This document shows positions 8,941 through 18,718 of a stretch of 64,000 nt of DNA, in pieces. Both the position numbers and the translations under genes were made by a program. Each line of letters begins with the position of its first letter. Position 1 is the stretch's first letter. Origin of the DNA: Mesostigma viride. Taxonomy: Eukaryota > Streptophyta > Mesostigmatophyceae > Mesostigmatales > Mesostigmataceae. The stretch covers positions 1,089,674 to 1,153,673 of the forward strand of contig RPFO01000333.1 of NCBI GenBank assembly GCA_009746045.1, in the 5' to 3' direction. Below the pieces are notes generated by a model, which saw nothing but the letters and a program-made list of their open reading frames with translations, searched no databases and had not been told where the DNA came from.

Positions 8941-11900
8941 ATGGTTGTCGTGAGCTCAAACGCGTCCGGCTTCAATATCGCAACAGGACTGGTGGAAGAC
9001 GGGGTAGACGAACGAATCGCGGACGTCGAGAGCGATGTGCAAGCTCTCCAACTTGCGGTTCACCCATTCGACCGACACGTGACGATTAACGGGGTTCGGT
9101 ACATGTACCCTGGGGCTCCGACGAGATTGCGTTTGGGGGATAACCATTCGGACTGGTCGGTGACCACGACTGGCGAGTCGAGTGGTATGCTTGAAGTCGA
9201 CGGCGGAATAACCGCTAGTTGGATCCGGGTTTCGTCCCTATGGCTGATGGACCAGTATTCGCGCATGTCCCAGATCGTCGCGGATCGTATTCTGACGCGC
9301 GACCAGATCGACTGGCTATTCGATCAACACGGCGTCGGGTATACGGCCCTTCCTGATCCGACTGCAAAGTTCACGCTACAATATGAAGACGGAACACTTT
9401 CCGCGCCAGGAACCACGTTCGCAGTATCGAACAATCAGGACATTCGGATCCGGCTCCCCTACACGGTCACCGGAGGCAGTAGCAGCGGAAAAAACGTCTA
9501 CAGCGTCCAGGTCCTCGGCGCGCTCGACCCCGTCGTTATGAGTCAAACGGTAGACGGTCCATACATCGATGACATCCATTTCGGAAGCATGAGCCATGCC
9601 TACTTCGGCAAACTGATGAGCTACGAGCAAATCGGGTTCGCGACTACGAGAGACTTGAACAGAATACAGCGGATGCCCTACAGTATTCACATCACGCGCA
9701 CGTACTCCCCGTTAACGGCCTGGGACGTCGGGCGGATCGACCAGCCGACTGAGAGTTACTGGAAAACGACTGCGCCTTACCAGACATGGGTCGTCGTTGG
9801 CGACGGTGGCGCGCCTCCTCTCACGCTAGGAATCAAAAACACGACGCCGTGGGCTTACCAACGGAAGCTGCCTATCTCGTGGAAAGTCGACAATGTCGCG
9901 TTAACCGACGCGGCGGGTAGTTTTCGGCTTGACGTGGACGGGGGACTACGCGGAGAGGACGCGGTAACGTGCACATTGACGCCGGCGGATCATGGGAAGC
10001 TCGTGTCGGCCGATGTGACGATCTACAACGACGCGACGATGACTACGTCTGCCACTCAGCGAAAAATGGCCGTCGTGGGCGTGGTGAAGACCGATCCGCT
10101 CGTCCCGGCAATACGGGCACCGAGCCGTTTCTTCTCGACGTCCGCGCCGGCTCGTATAGGTGTGCAGATGTACGCGGATCATGCCATGGGGTGGGGGGTA
10201 GCACACAGACCCCGGCAGATTACGAGGTCTTTGTGGACTGGGTCAGTAAAGGTAGTGTCACGGGAGCTGGAATGGTGAGCTGTCTTCTTGGTGACTCTAC
10301 GATGCGAGAGGTTCAGGTCGTCCCGCGGTTTGTGTGCCCGAGAGATTCTCCAAACATCACCGGAGAGAGTGTGACTGTCACTGGTGCGGTTGTCACGTTC
10401 AACAGCCTCGAGCGGTTTTCTCGGGACACTGCGACAAATCTACAGCCGTCACATCACCAATACAGATACACGCCCGTTTCGTCGAGTTTCCACGCGCTGT
10501 CTGTGGATAATGTCACGCCACCTGACAAATGCGTCGTGTTTACCGACGAAGAGGTCGACGGCCCGTTCCTAATATGCTTCGAGCTCGTTGTACCGTCAGG
10601 CAGCGCATTCGTCTCGCTCTCGGACCATAACGACATAACCGGGAAGTACCACCCCTCTTTCACAGACGGTCATAATTGCTGGCGAAACCAAGGAACAACC
10701 GACAATTGGTGGTCGGCGTGTGGCGTGAGTATAGACAAGACAAACGGAACGATCAGTCTGTATCAGAACCGGAAAGCGGCGACACATTATACGTTGAACG
10801 CGACGTGGTCAAGCAGTACGCGTTTTTGGGTTGCGTTCCGGCGACGGTCTGACGGAATCGTCGAGCGATACATCTCGTATTTTCCTCCTGACCGTCTGAG
10901 CAGTATGACTAAGCTAGCGAATTCCGTGTCAGGCATCTTTACAACCTCGCCGACTGGGATCGTAGCCCCGTACACACCTGGTCAGGTGAGGCTTGTTTTT
11001 CATTTGGACAGTGTCAACCAGGCGATTTTCAACGCATGCGAATTGGCTGATGATACGACAGACGCCGAATTCGTTTCCTTGACTACTACGAACCCGACCG
11101 GTCTCTACCTTTCATCAGGCGATACGATAACTCTCACTCACAGGGGCACGTCGCCGCGTGAATGTAGCATATTAGGCAATTACATGACGTCGTCGCTCGT
11201 CCCAGGCGAAACGAATCTCTACCGCGCGCAACTCACGGCGTCAAAAGACAACGTCATCCACGCCGTTTGTGAATTCCCGTCATACAACCACGCGACACCG
11301 CTCACCAGTTATTCGGTAAAGGTGTATGGCGTGCTTCCGGATCGCCCCATGATAAACCGGTTCGAGGTCCGTCTACTATACGATGACGCCTTACTATACC
11401 GCATCAACGAGCGACCTATCCAGTTGTCTAAAGGCCCGGACTGGGAGAATGGGGTCTCGACGATCGGTCACGGGTTCGTGGGTGATATTCCGTATGTCCA
11501 ATTCTCTGTGCTGATGCCGACTCCGTTTCGCTACGAATTCGGCCACTTGTTCACAGCGACGTTTGAGGTTCGATCTTCGTCGCTTGTCGGCGGTCCTGAC
11601 GGGATTTTCATGGATCTGTCGATGGCTCGTTTCTTCGGAGAGGGGCCGACAGAAATTGGGCTGATCACGGCGCTAGACGAGTGCGCGTATACGGATGCAC
11701 GAGAGGCGAGACGAGTTTCGTTTTCTATCCGTGGACTGCGGACCATTGCGTACGATTACATGCAGCCCGAGCTCTGGGAACTTGGTCCTCATGGCATCAT
11801 GAGTTTCCGCGACGACGATGGGAATCTCGTCCCTCCCGCGACGACGCTAGATAAGTTCTACTGCCGCGTGCAGTTCACACACGGAGCGCCGCCCTTGCTG

Positions 11901-12173
11901 GAGATCGGGCACCCGTACAGATTTCTCGCAAGTGCTCTCGACTTCGTGTATCAGCCCGGGAGCTCGTGCAGACTCGTCGTGGGTCCTTCGTGGCGTGTCG
12001 CACCCGGATTCGACGAGTCCGACGGAGTCTACGAAATACTACTGCACGTCGACAAGACGCTCGGGTCCGGCAGCGCAGTCGCGTACATCAAGCCGCAAGT
12101 CGAGCACTGTCGCTCGAGATCAGGGGTAGCGGCTAGCGGAGAGATCTTCGCGGCGGTGACCTGGCTCGTTTAA
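8941..12173 (+). pseudogene. Large virion fibre/surface protein, one frameshift
   Basis: One coding region of about 1077 aa split by loss of one base in the G-run 10193-10198. The 5' frame is 8941-10278 and the 3' frame continues to 12173. The N-terminus has a short heptad segment (DERIADVESDVQALQL) like trimerising fibre shafts. The middle is beta-rich with Thr/Gly/Asp. The C-terminal third has conserved aromatic blocks (YDYMQPELWELGP). I do not recognise a catalytic motif. Position in the virion half and size suggest a tail/fibre or vertex protein; this is inference. The homologue in element 2 is 28165-31392. Confidence 0.65.
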
Positions 12174-12201
12174 AATCTTTGAGATATGTCAAGGACACAC
12201 C

Positions 12202-12774
12202 ATGCCGCGAAAGACATCGAAACGATCAGCTAAGAAACCGTCCAAAGCCCCGCGCAAGCCCCGAGCGCCTCCGAAGAAGGCCGCGACGACCGCGCTGACG
12301 AACTCGATTGTCATCCACTCGCCCCATGTGACCCGTCCCGCGAAGAAGGGGAAAGTCGCCGAAGTCCGTGGGTTTAAGGACGCGATGTTGTTGGCGGCTC
12401 TCGCTGCAAACTCTCGCCCTGTAGTCTACCCACCATTGTCCGCCTACGACCAACCGGCCTCCGTTCCGGCTCCAGAACCGGCCGCCGTCCTCGGCGCAGG
12501 GTCTGACGAACCTCTCCGCGTAGAGATCGTGGGATCCGCGCCTCCGCCAGCTGCTAGAGACCCCGTTGCTAGGACGCCGCCTCGTCCCAGAGTGCGAGTC
12601 GCCAACGTGACCGATAGAGTCAATTGCACGGTCCCGGGCTGCAAAAATACGTTTGTCGATAGTCGGCGGTTGGATACTCACCTACGAGACAAACATCACG
12701 TGACTGAAGGTGTCCCCGTGGGCGATAAAGGGGCCGGTCCGAGCTCGCGGATAAATTTTCTAAACAGATCATAA
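12202..12774 (+). CDS. Basic virion-cluster protein with one C2H2 zinc finger
   Basis: 190 aa. The N-terminus is Lys/Arg/Pro-rich (nuclear-localisation or DNA-condensing type). A conserved block RPAKKGKVAEVRGFKDAML is shared with element 2 (27614-28138), followed by a Pro/Ala linker. A C2H2 finger (CTVPGC, then HLRDKH; C-x4-C-x12-H-x4-H) lies near residues 144-168. The ATG is preceded by TAAAATCTTT, whose TAA is the stop of the fibre gene. Possible DNA-binding core or regulatory protein. Confidence 0.7.
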   Translation: MPRKTSKRSAKKPSKAPRKPRAPPKKAATTALTNSIVIHSPHVTRPAKKGKVAEVRGFKDAMLLAALAANSRPVVYPPLSAYDQPASVPAPEPAAVLGAGSDEPLRVEIVGSAPPPAARDPVARTPPRPRVRVANVTDRVNCTVPGCKNTFVDSRRLDTHLRDKHHVTEGVPVGDKGAGPSSRINFLNRS

Positions 12775-12790
12775 AACGATTTCGGTGCGA

Positions 12791-13087
12791 ATGGAGCTGT
12801 CAGATGCTGAGATGCTGCAGATCGCCCAGTGGATGATCTTATACCCCGATGTCCCTCGCGAGTTCCTGGAATTGGCGATGTTCTATTGCCGGAGTAAGCC
12901 GCTGACTGGGAAGGAAAGGCGACAGCTTAAACGTAGCGCGCGAGGTCTCTCTGGTGGCGAGGGAAAGGTTGTGGTCCACGGAAGCAACGAGATTAAATCG
13001 GAGCTTATAACAGAGAATGAGGGATCACGTACAGGAGTGCCGGACGCTGACCCTAAGGACCGAGAACAGGACAAGGGGCAGTCTTAA
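12791..13087 (+). CDS. Conserved ~98-aa PLV protein of unknown function
   Basis: Starts at ATG 12791 (MELSDAEMLQIAQW); an upstream GTG at 12785 is not needed. Conserved with 27273-27584 over SDAEMLQIAQWM, YPD-PREF and YCRSKPLTGKERR, then a basic segment and an acidic tail. Its 3' end overlaps the penton start by 71 nt in a different frame. Element 2 has the same overlap. Confidence 0.75.
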   Translation: MELSDAEMLQIAQWMILYPDVPREFLELAMFYCRSKPLTGKERRQLKRSARGLSGGEGKVVVHGSNEIKSELITENEGSRTGVPDADPKDREQDKGQS

Positions 13088-13874
13088 CGATCCTACATGG
13101 GATATCCCGGCCGGGTTGCTCGAAGATTACCACGACGTCGGGCTGACCCTTCTCACAATCCCATTCGAACAGACGCACATCAACCAGACCAACCGCTCAT
13201 TCGAGGTGGTGATGCAGTCCGCCCACACTGTCTCGCTACCACTGGGATCGTGGACGACGATCGAGAACAGACACAATATCGAGGCGGTCTTGCAGACCAT
13301 CGACAGTTCGTTCGTGGTCACGTACGACCGCGCGAACAGTCTGTACACTTTTGCGGCCAGTTCGCCGTTCCAGCTACGAGTCGGCGAGTCCGTCGGGCGT
13401 GTCCTGGGATTTGTCCCGGGCGTTCACGCTTCCAACGACCAACACGTAATAGTGAGCAATCGACCGGCTACGAACGGACGCCTGAGAGCCGTCTACGTGT
13501 ACGCCGACATCGTGCGGGGTAATGTAGTGTCCGCGACTCACGGGGCTGTCTACGGGGGTTTGTTGGCGTGTTGCCCGAACCTTAGCAAGTTCCTAGAACC
13601 GATCGTATGGCAGGCGCAGACTCCGCTCTGGCAGCACATGCGCGATTCCCCGCGCGGTATCAGTCTCCGCCTGCTGGACGAGGACGACGTGCCGGTCCAA
13701 TTGTATAGCGACTGGGTTGTTCAGCTCAGTTTCCGGATCTCGCCACAAAAAGCGATGGGCGTGGAGTCGCGGAAGATCGCGAGCGTCCTGCGGTACATGG
13801 CGCTGGGCGGGGAAGTCCTGCCCGCCAGAAAAATGTCTCAGCGTTCTGTTATAAACGACGAAGAGGACGAATGA
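13017..13874 (+). CDS. Penton (minor capsid protein, single jelly-roll)
   Basis: 285 aa, intact, ATG 13017. It shows the late signature of PLV/virophage/Polinton pentons: a YVYADIVRGN strand, a GGLLACCP turn, then LRLLDEDDVPVQL and VVQLSFR. It would form the pentameric vertices of an icosahedral DJR-type capsid. The order penton, small protein, MCP is kept in element 2 (26489-27346). The 3' end overlaps the next gene by an ATGA. Confidence 0.85.
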   Translation: MRDHVQECRTLTLRTENRTRGSLNDPTWDIPAGLLEDYHDVGLTLLTIPFEQTHINQTNRSFEVVMQSAHTVSLPLGSWTTIENRHNIEAVLQTIDSSFVVTYDRANSLYTFAASSPFQLRVGESVGRVLGFVPGVHASNDQHVIVSNRPATNGRLRAVYVYADIVRGNVVSATHGAVYGGLLACCPNLSKFLEPIVWQAQTPLWQHMRDSPRGISLRLLDEDDVPVQLYSDWVVQLSFRISPQKAMGVESRKIASVLRYMALGGEVLPARKMSQRSVINDEEDE

Positions 13875-14155
13875 GGCTCGATTTTGGAAAGGTTGTCAAC
13901 ACCGTGCGAAAGATCGGACATGTGGCGGGCGACGCTATCAGGAAAGTGGGACATGGCGCGCGACTCGTGAAGGCGGCCGCGGGTGCTGCCGATTCGGCTC
14001 TCGGGCATGTCCCGAGCAAGTTGATCGAGGCGTCCCCGGTTCTTGGGACTGCTTACCGTGTCGCGAAAACCGGGTTGGACGCGTTGTCTTCCCTCGAACG
14101 TAAGGTCGACGCGCACAAGGCCGCAAACCCGCTTCTGGGCCAGTTCCTCCACTAG
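13871..14155 (+). CDS. Small amphipathic virion protein (protein-VI-like role possible)
   Basis: 94 aa, overlapping the penton stop by 4 nt. Gly/Ala/Lys-rich helices (KVVNTVRKIGHVAGDAIRKV) with a conserved C-terminus (LDALSSLERKVDAHKAANPLLG). Homologue 26215-26499. Size, amphipathy and position between penton and MCP recall membrane-active or cementing proteins of related viruses. The function is inferred only from that. Confidence 0.7.
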   Translation: MRLDFGKVVNTVRKIGHVAGDAIRKVGHGARLVKAAAGAADSALGHVPSKLIEASPVLGTAYRVAKTGLDALSSLERKVDAHKAANPLLGQFLH

Positions 14156-14160
14156 CCAGG

Positions 14161-14195
14161 ATTTTTATCTAAGTTAGCTGATATACAACGCTCTC
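14161..14195 (+). promoter_or_regulatory. Late-type promoter of MCP gene
   Basis: ATTTTTATCTAAG then GATATAC before ATG 14196. The ATCT box is 25-26 nt from the ATG, exactly as for the element 2 MCP. Confidence 0.55.
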
Positions 14196-15482
14196 ATGGC
14201 ATCCGATGGTTCTTGGTACAATCGCGCTATTCCCAAAACGATGCAATACATCGTAAAGGCTCTCGGCCAGCACTCGACGTCCCGTGTGCAATTGTCCACT
14301 CTGTCCGCGAACTCGGGCATTAAGCAGGGTTCGGTTGTGGCTGTCCGCCTGCCGACGAGCGGATTTGCTGATCTCCACAGTTTCGCCATGTATTTCCTGG
14401 CGTCCCAGGCGGCTACGACCGGGTTCTGTAAGTTTCCGAGATACACTTCGTCGTTGATCAGGCGTTTGGAGGTGCTGGTCGGAGGCCAGAGCGTTGACTC
14501 CATCAACGATTATCATCAGCTGTACCGGACCCTGCTTACTGTTCACGGCGGAGTCGGTCATGACAACGCCCAAGCACCGTCAGGGTGGTCCGTGGACAAC
14601 ACCACCGACGTCGCACTGACAGACAGGGATGACGCGGCTAAGGCCAAGCACACGAAAATCCCTGGCGTGATCGACAACTGGCTCGGGTTCCTCTCTGGCG
14701 ACCCTCGCGTGATCGATCTCAGTCTTTTTCCACCAATCGAGATCCGGATTACGTTGATGGATGGGAGTGTCATGATCCCCGGAGCGGCGGTGGCGGCTGC
14801 GGGGGCCGCCGCTGCCGTTCCAGTCTGCGCCGGCCCGGGGTTTCAGTTGGATGATATCCACTTCTCGATCGACACGTACAGGTTCCAGGAGGACGTGGTC
14901 TCTCAGGTATTCGCATCAAGGTTGGCGGAGGGCGGGACGCTGCCGTTCCGCTGGAAGACGTGGCAGTCTACGAAGCAGTCGGCCAGTGCCGCTCCGTATA
15001 GCATTAAGGCGACCCTCTCTTCTGCATCCGCAAGCAAACTCCTCGCCATCCAGGTCGACCCTGCCAAGGACGTAGCGAACGGAGCAGGCGATATCATGTT
15101 CGACCATACCGCTCTGACCGCAGGCACACAGTTCCAGTTCGACATCAACGGGTCCCACCAGTCTCCCGCGTATCGCATGGGAGTGACAGAGGCATGGACC
15201 AACCTGATGAGCGCGTTCAACGACCAAGGGAACTCGCTGTCGTGCGCCAAGAACGGAATTACACCCGACACATGGCGAGACAAGCATTTCGTCATGGCCT
15301 GTCACTTGAACATGCCAGGCGCGGGGTCAGAGTACCAGAGCGGTCTCGACCTTCGCGGGACTGCGGCGGTCGTCACCCTTCGCGTGGATGGAGCGGGCGC
15401 GGCGTGTACCTCGTACTTGTTTTGCGAGCTCGAGGCCAAGATGGACGTCGGCGCCGGGCGGCAGGCGGCCGTGTATCTGTAA
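14196..15482 (+). CDS. Major capsid protein (double jelly-roll)
   Basis: 428 aa, intact. DJR-MCP features are visible: the RRLEVLVGGQSVDSIND strand-turn near residue 90, PPIEIRITLMDG near 180, an Ala/Gly-rich surface loop, FQEDVV, and a late GLDLRGTAAVVTLRVD block. It is strongly conserved with 24930-26174, including both termini (DGSWYNRAIPK, and MDVGAGRQAAVYL at the end). It forms the pseudo-hexagonal capsomers. The family call rests on motif pattern and gene context; a structure prediction would settle it. Confidence 0.87.
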   Translation: MASDGSWYNRAIPKTMQYIVKALGQHSTSRVQLSTLSANSGIKQGSVVAVRLPTSGFADLHSFAMYFLASQAATTGFCKFPRYTSSLIRRLEVLVGGQSVDSINDYHQLYRTLLTVHGGVGHDNAQAPSGWSVDNTTDVALTDRDDAAKAKHTKIPGVIDNWLGFLSGDPRVIDLSLFPPIEIRITLMDGSVMIPGAAVAAAGAAAAVPVCAGPGFQLDDIHFSIDTYRFQEDVVSQVFASRLAEGGTLPFRWKTWQSTKQSASAAPYSIKATLSSASASKLLAIQVDPAKDVANGAGDIMFDHTALTAGTQFQFDINGSHQSPAYRMGVTEAWTNLMSAFNDQGNSLSCAKNGITPDTWRDKHFVMACHLNMPGAGSEYQSGLDLRGTAAVVTLRVDGAGAACTSYLFCELEAKMDVGAGRQAAVYL

Positions 15483-15512
15483 TAATCTCTGATTGTAACT
15501 GTATAGTGCCCG

Positions 15513-15683
15513 ATGGAGTACCTTAAGGATCCGAGATACGTAGCGAATCCGTTTAGTAGAGTCACCTTGATCTTCGATACCCCTGCGATGGTCGATAAAG
15601 GTCTGGCGACTGGATTGCCGGCTAGGAAAGGCCCGTTGATGGAGCCGAGATTTCAGTACCCGTTACCAACCTCAAAAAAATAG
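15513..15683 (+). CDS. Conserved 56-aa protein between MCP and spike
   Basis: A short ATG-to-TAG frame. Its start (MEYLKDPRY, ANPFSRVTLIFDTP) and end (GPLMEPRFQYPLP) recur in the same place in element 2 (24736-24899), where one base is missing. Substitutions are mostly conservative, so it is a real gene although very short. Unknown function; a virion or assembly protein is likely from position. Confidence 0.7.
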   Translation: MEYLKDPRYVANPFSRVTLIFDTPAMVDKGLATGLPARKGPLMEPRFQYPLPTSKK

Positions 15684-15708
15684 TGTCAGTTTGTAGTATA
15701 TCAGCAGC

Positions 15709-17394
15709 ATGTCTTTCGATTACGGTGTATGTCCTGCTTTGATTAATAAAAAGAAGCGCGTTGTTGCGCCTTCCATAACATTAACGACCACAACCGGAAC
15801 ATATCCTATCGCGTCTCCAATTACAGTTACAGCGACGTTCAGCCAGCCGGTCACGGGGTTCGCCTTAGACGATATCGTCGTAGTCAACGGGGCCATTGCC
15901 AGCCTGAACGGCAGCGGGGCGTCGTACACATTCCAAGTGACGCCAACGACCTCATATTCGCCGACTACAGTAGGCGTCGGAGCGGGGGCGGTGGTCAACT
16001 TGAAGGGTGCACGTAACAAAGCCTCGACTCCATTGGTCTTCACGTACTCACCCCCTCCAACGGTGACCCTCGCGACGACCGCGGGCTCGACGCCATCCTC
16101 GACACCCGTGGACGTGACCGCCACGTTCAGCACGTCCGTCACGGGGTTCTCGTTGGGCGATATCACGGTGACAAACGGGACAGCCGCCAACCTGACCGGC
16201 AGCGGGGCGTCGTACGCCTTCCAGGTGACGCCGACGACCGCTTACACCGCCACGAGTGTCAATGTGGGCGCTGGAGTTGTCGCGGACGCTTCGATGGGAA
16301 CCGCCAACGCGGCTTCCAACACCCTGTCCTTCACGTATGCCCCCCAGCCCACCGTCACGCTGTCAACGTCCGCGGGGTCCACTTCCGCCTGGAGTTTCAT
16401 ATCCGCGACGGCGACTTTCAGTCGAGCGGTGACCGGTTTTGCATTGGGCGACATCATGGTGACAAACGGGACAGCTTCCAATTTGGTAGGCAGCGGGGCG
16501 TCGTACACGTTCAACGTGACGGCGACGACGGCCAATTCTGCCACGTCCTTCAGCGTCGGCGCAGGGGCCGCGACAGACACAGTGTCCGGGACCGGCAACT
16601 CAGCTTCGAACTCGCTATCGTTCACGTTTACCCCATACAACCCCGCCACCGATTCGGCCCTGTATGCGTGGTACGACCCAACGGACTCTTCGACGCTCTA
16701 CAGCAACACAAATTTTACCACACTCGCCACGACTTCGGTACGGGGTATGAAGGACAAGAAGGGGACCCAGCACTTACTGTGCTTCACCACCAATGCGCCG
16801 ACCATCGACAACACTAGCTTAAATTCTAAGCAGTCTCTTCAATTCAGTTACAGTTTGCGTAACGGGCTCCAGAGCGATGGGTTTTTCTGGGGTCGTCCGC
16901 AAAATACTATGATCGTCGTCGCAAAATCAAACACCCCGAGTGTTTACCCTCGCGGGTCAGGTAGTAGCTTGAAAGGCCTCGTTGTCGGTGCTCAAAGTAA
17001 TTACGGACTGGGCATCTGCAACAACTGCGACGATTACAAGTTTTATGCGCTTTTGGGTACGGACGGAGCCACTCAACCGATCTGCACGAATGCAGAGTTT
17101 TACGACGGCCGGGCGCACGTGATGGCAGTGTCGTGTGACCTAGGAAGCACGCCAAAAACGTCCATTACCAGATTTGATGGTAGAGATGGTGGGGCGTACA
17201 CAGGTACGGCGGTACAGAATCCAGGAAGGATCTGTGTTGGCGCGGATATAGATTGGAGCACTCGTAACTGGGACGGATGGACCGGCGAGATCCTGATCTA
17301 CAGCACCGCCAAGACCGCGGCCGAGCTCGAACAGATCCGAGGTTATCTAGTGCACAAATGGGGCACGCCTGCCGCCATACCAGCATATAGATAG
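15709..17394 (+). CDS. Spike/adhesin: three bacterial-type Ig repeats plus LamG-like C-terminus
   Basis: 561 aa. A short conserved N-terminus (MSFDYGVCPAL) is followed by three repeats of about 95 aa with the pattern VTATFS-VTGF-LGDI-VTNG, GSGASYTF-VTPT, ending SFTY. This is the Big_12-like Ig fold of bacterial surface adhesins. From about residue 310 a lectin/LamG-like domain begins (ALYAWYDPTDS) and ends in WDGWTGEILIYSTAKT with AAELEQIRGYL. Likely a host-attachment protein on the capsid, with the N-terminal segment anchoring it. Homologue 23018-24709. The Ig repeats suggest acquisition from bacteria (inference). Confidence 0.8.
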   Translation: MSFDYGVCPALINKKKRVVAPSITLTTTTGTYPIASPITVTATFSQPVTGFALDDIVVVNGAIASLNGSGASYTFQVTPTTSYSPTTVGVGAGAVVNLKGARNKASTPLVFTYSPPPTVTLATTAGSTPSSTPVDVTATFSTSVTGFSLGDITVTNGTAANLTGSGASYAFQVTPTTAYTATSVNVGAGVVADASMGTANAASNTLSFTYAPQPTVTLSTSAGSTSAWSFISATATFSRAVTGFALGDIMVTNGTASNLVGSGASYTFNVTATTANSATSFSVGAGAATDTVSGTGNSASNSLSFTFTPYNPATDSALYAWYDPTDSSTLYSNTNFTTLATTSVRGMKDKKGTQHLLCFTTNAPTIDNTSLNSKQSLQFSYSLRNGLQSDGFFWGRPQNTMIVVAKSNTPSVYPRGSGSSLKGLVVGAQSNYGLGICNNCDDYKFYALLGTDGATQPICTNAEFYDGRAHVMAVSCDLGSTPKTSITRFDGRDGGAYTGTAVQNPGRICVGADIDWSTRNWDGWTGEILIYSTAKTAAELEQIRGYLVHKWGTPAAIPAYR

Positions 17395-17431
17395 TCGCCG
17401 AACTATTATCTCTAATAAGATGTAATAAACT

Positions 17432-17944
17432 ATGGACTATCCCACGTATTACCAATACGTCGTCGATTTTAAAGGGATGACGCCGACTATTGACGGAAGA
17501 ACCGGGCTGTGTTATTTTAACGTCAAACCAGACCCGCGCGCTCCTGTCATCGATAGCACCTGGCGCGGTGGCGCTCATTGGGTTGGATTTGATTTCGTCG
17601 AGAACCGCGATAATTACAAGGTCATTGGCCTCGTGTCTCCTAGTTTCTTGGGTGGTGAGCAAAATCCGGGGGAATGCGTCGTTCTGTGCTCTGAACAGAT
17701 GGATATCGGAGGAGAAGGGATCCCCCTTTACGAATTCTCGCCAAACGCGCATTCGTTCTATAACCTCAAGGACCCATACCTGTTCAGGCACGGAGGACAG
17801 CTGGTGATCGGTCTAGTTCACATCGACAGAGAGGAAGAGGATACCGACAACTACAAACCAGTGGGGAGTTTCCGATCGTTTGTGTGCATCTTGCGTTTCG
17901 AGAAGGTCCGCGGATTCGATTCGTGTAAATGCCATCACAAGTAG
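17432..17944 (+). CDS. Conserved PLV protein, unknown (C-terminal CxC-HH)
   Basis: 170 aa. Conserved with element 2 over IKPDPRAP/VKPDPRAP, IDSTWRGG, GLVHIDR, FVCILRFEK and the tail RGFDSCKCHHK. The Cys/His end could bind metal. Preceded by TATTATCTCTAATAAG before ATG 17432. No family recognised. Confidence 0.7.
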   Translation: MDYPTYYQYVVDFKGMTPTIDGRTGLCYFNVKPDPRAPVIDSTWRGGAHWVGFDFVENRDNYKVIGLVSPSFLGGEQNPGECVVLCSEQMDIGGEGIPLYEFSPNAHSFYNLKDPYLFRHGGQLVIGLVHIDREEEDTDNYKPVGSFRSFVCILRFEKVRGFDSCKCHHK

Positions 17945-18039
17945 ACAGGATTTAACGCGCAATGACTCGGTGTAAATGGTGACTGTTATCGTATTTGATT
18001 AATAAATTATCTTACATGAATCTATAAACCGTTTCCAGC

Positions 18040-18417
18040 ATGTTCGTTACCATGAATGACATTCTCAATTGCATCGATGCCTGCAAACCGGGCAGTGGCG
18101 GGTACATCCAGAGCGGCACGCGAAGGTCCGTCAACGCCGCAGAAGTCGCGCGAGTTTCTTGCACTGTCGCCGGAAAGCCCGACCCGTACGAGGACAATTA
18201 CAATCTCGAATTAGACCACATAGACGATCCACGCATCTTCTCGTCGGCTGCTGTGTGCGCCTTAGAAGACGACGCGACTCTTGACGAAATTATCAAGGCG
18301 TGCGAGGACTTGGTTGTTTTATCCATAATGGCCGGCTGCGTCACCGGCAGACAATCCATTTCCTCGTCGGCGTTTGACCAAGTGAAGGAACGACTGCAGC
18401 TCCTGAGAGGCGATTGA
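18040..18417 (+). CDS. Conserved PLV protein, unknown (125 aa)
   Basis: ATG 18040, or possibly 18052. Homologue 19872-20252. Conserved blocks are MNDILNCI-ACKPGSGGYIQ, VAGKPDPYEDNY and LSIMAGCVTGRQSISS. Soluble and mostly helical in appearance. It is the terminal gene of the virion half, ending just at the TIR edge. Function unknown. Confidence 0.7.
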   Translation: MFVTMNDILNCIDACKPGSGGYIQSGTRRSVNAAEVARVSCTVAGKPDPYEDNYNLELDHIDDPRIFSSAAVCALEDDATLDEIIKACEDLVVLSIMAGCVTGRQSISSSAFDQVKERLQLLRGD

Positions 18418-18517
18418 CACCCCGCTCCTCTCCCGCGACGGCGCAGGAATTCGCAGGAACGCGCAGGCGATCAGGCGCGCGTTTGGCGTGGGTGGGTGGT
18501 GGTTGACGGTTCTGTCA

Positions 18518-18584
18518 GAATAGGCCTTTTTGCTCAGATATACTTAGAACTTCCTCTAAAATCTCTGAGCAAAAAGGCCTATTC
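18518..18584. repeat. TIR palindrome (element 1, right inner, variant core)
   Basis: 21-bp perfect arms (18518-18538 and 18564-18584) with the core CTTTTT instead of AAAATT; the partner arm changed to match. Confidence 0.9.
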
Positions 18585-18718
18585 CACACACACACCCTCG
18601 CACGTTGACGCGTGCGAATCGCGCGTTCCCCACGAACGACCCCGGCCGTCCACGGAGGTCCCGCGCGTTCTGCGGTTGGTGCGTGGCGTGGGTTGGGCGG
18701 TGGTTGATGGTTCTGTCA

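Noticed and set aside
9969-12173. 734-aa frame as a separate gene
   Set aside because: Its first ~75 residues are another frame of the fibre gene; homology begins only after the G-run frameshift at 10193-10198.
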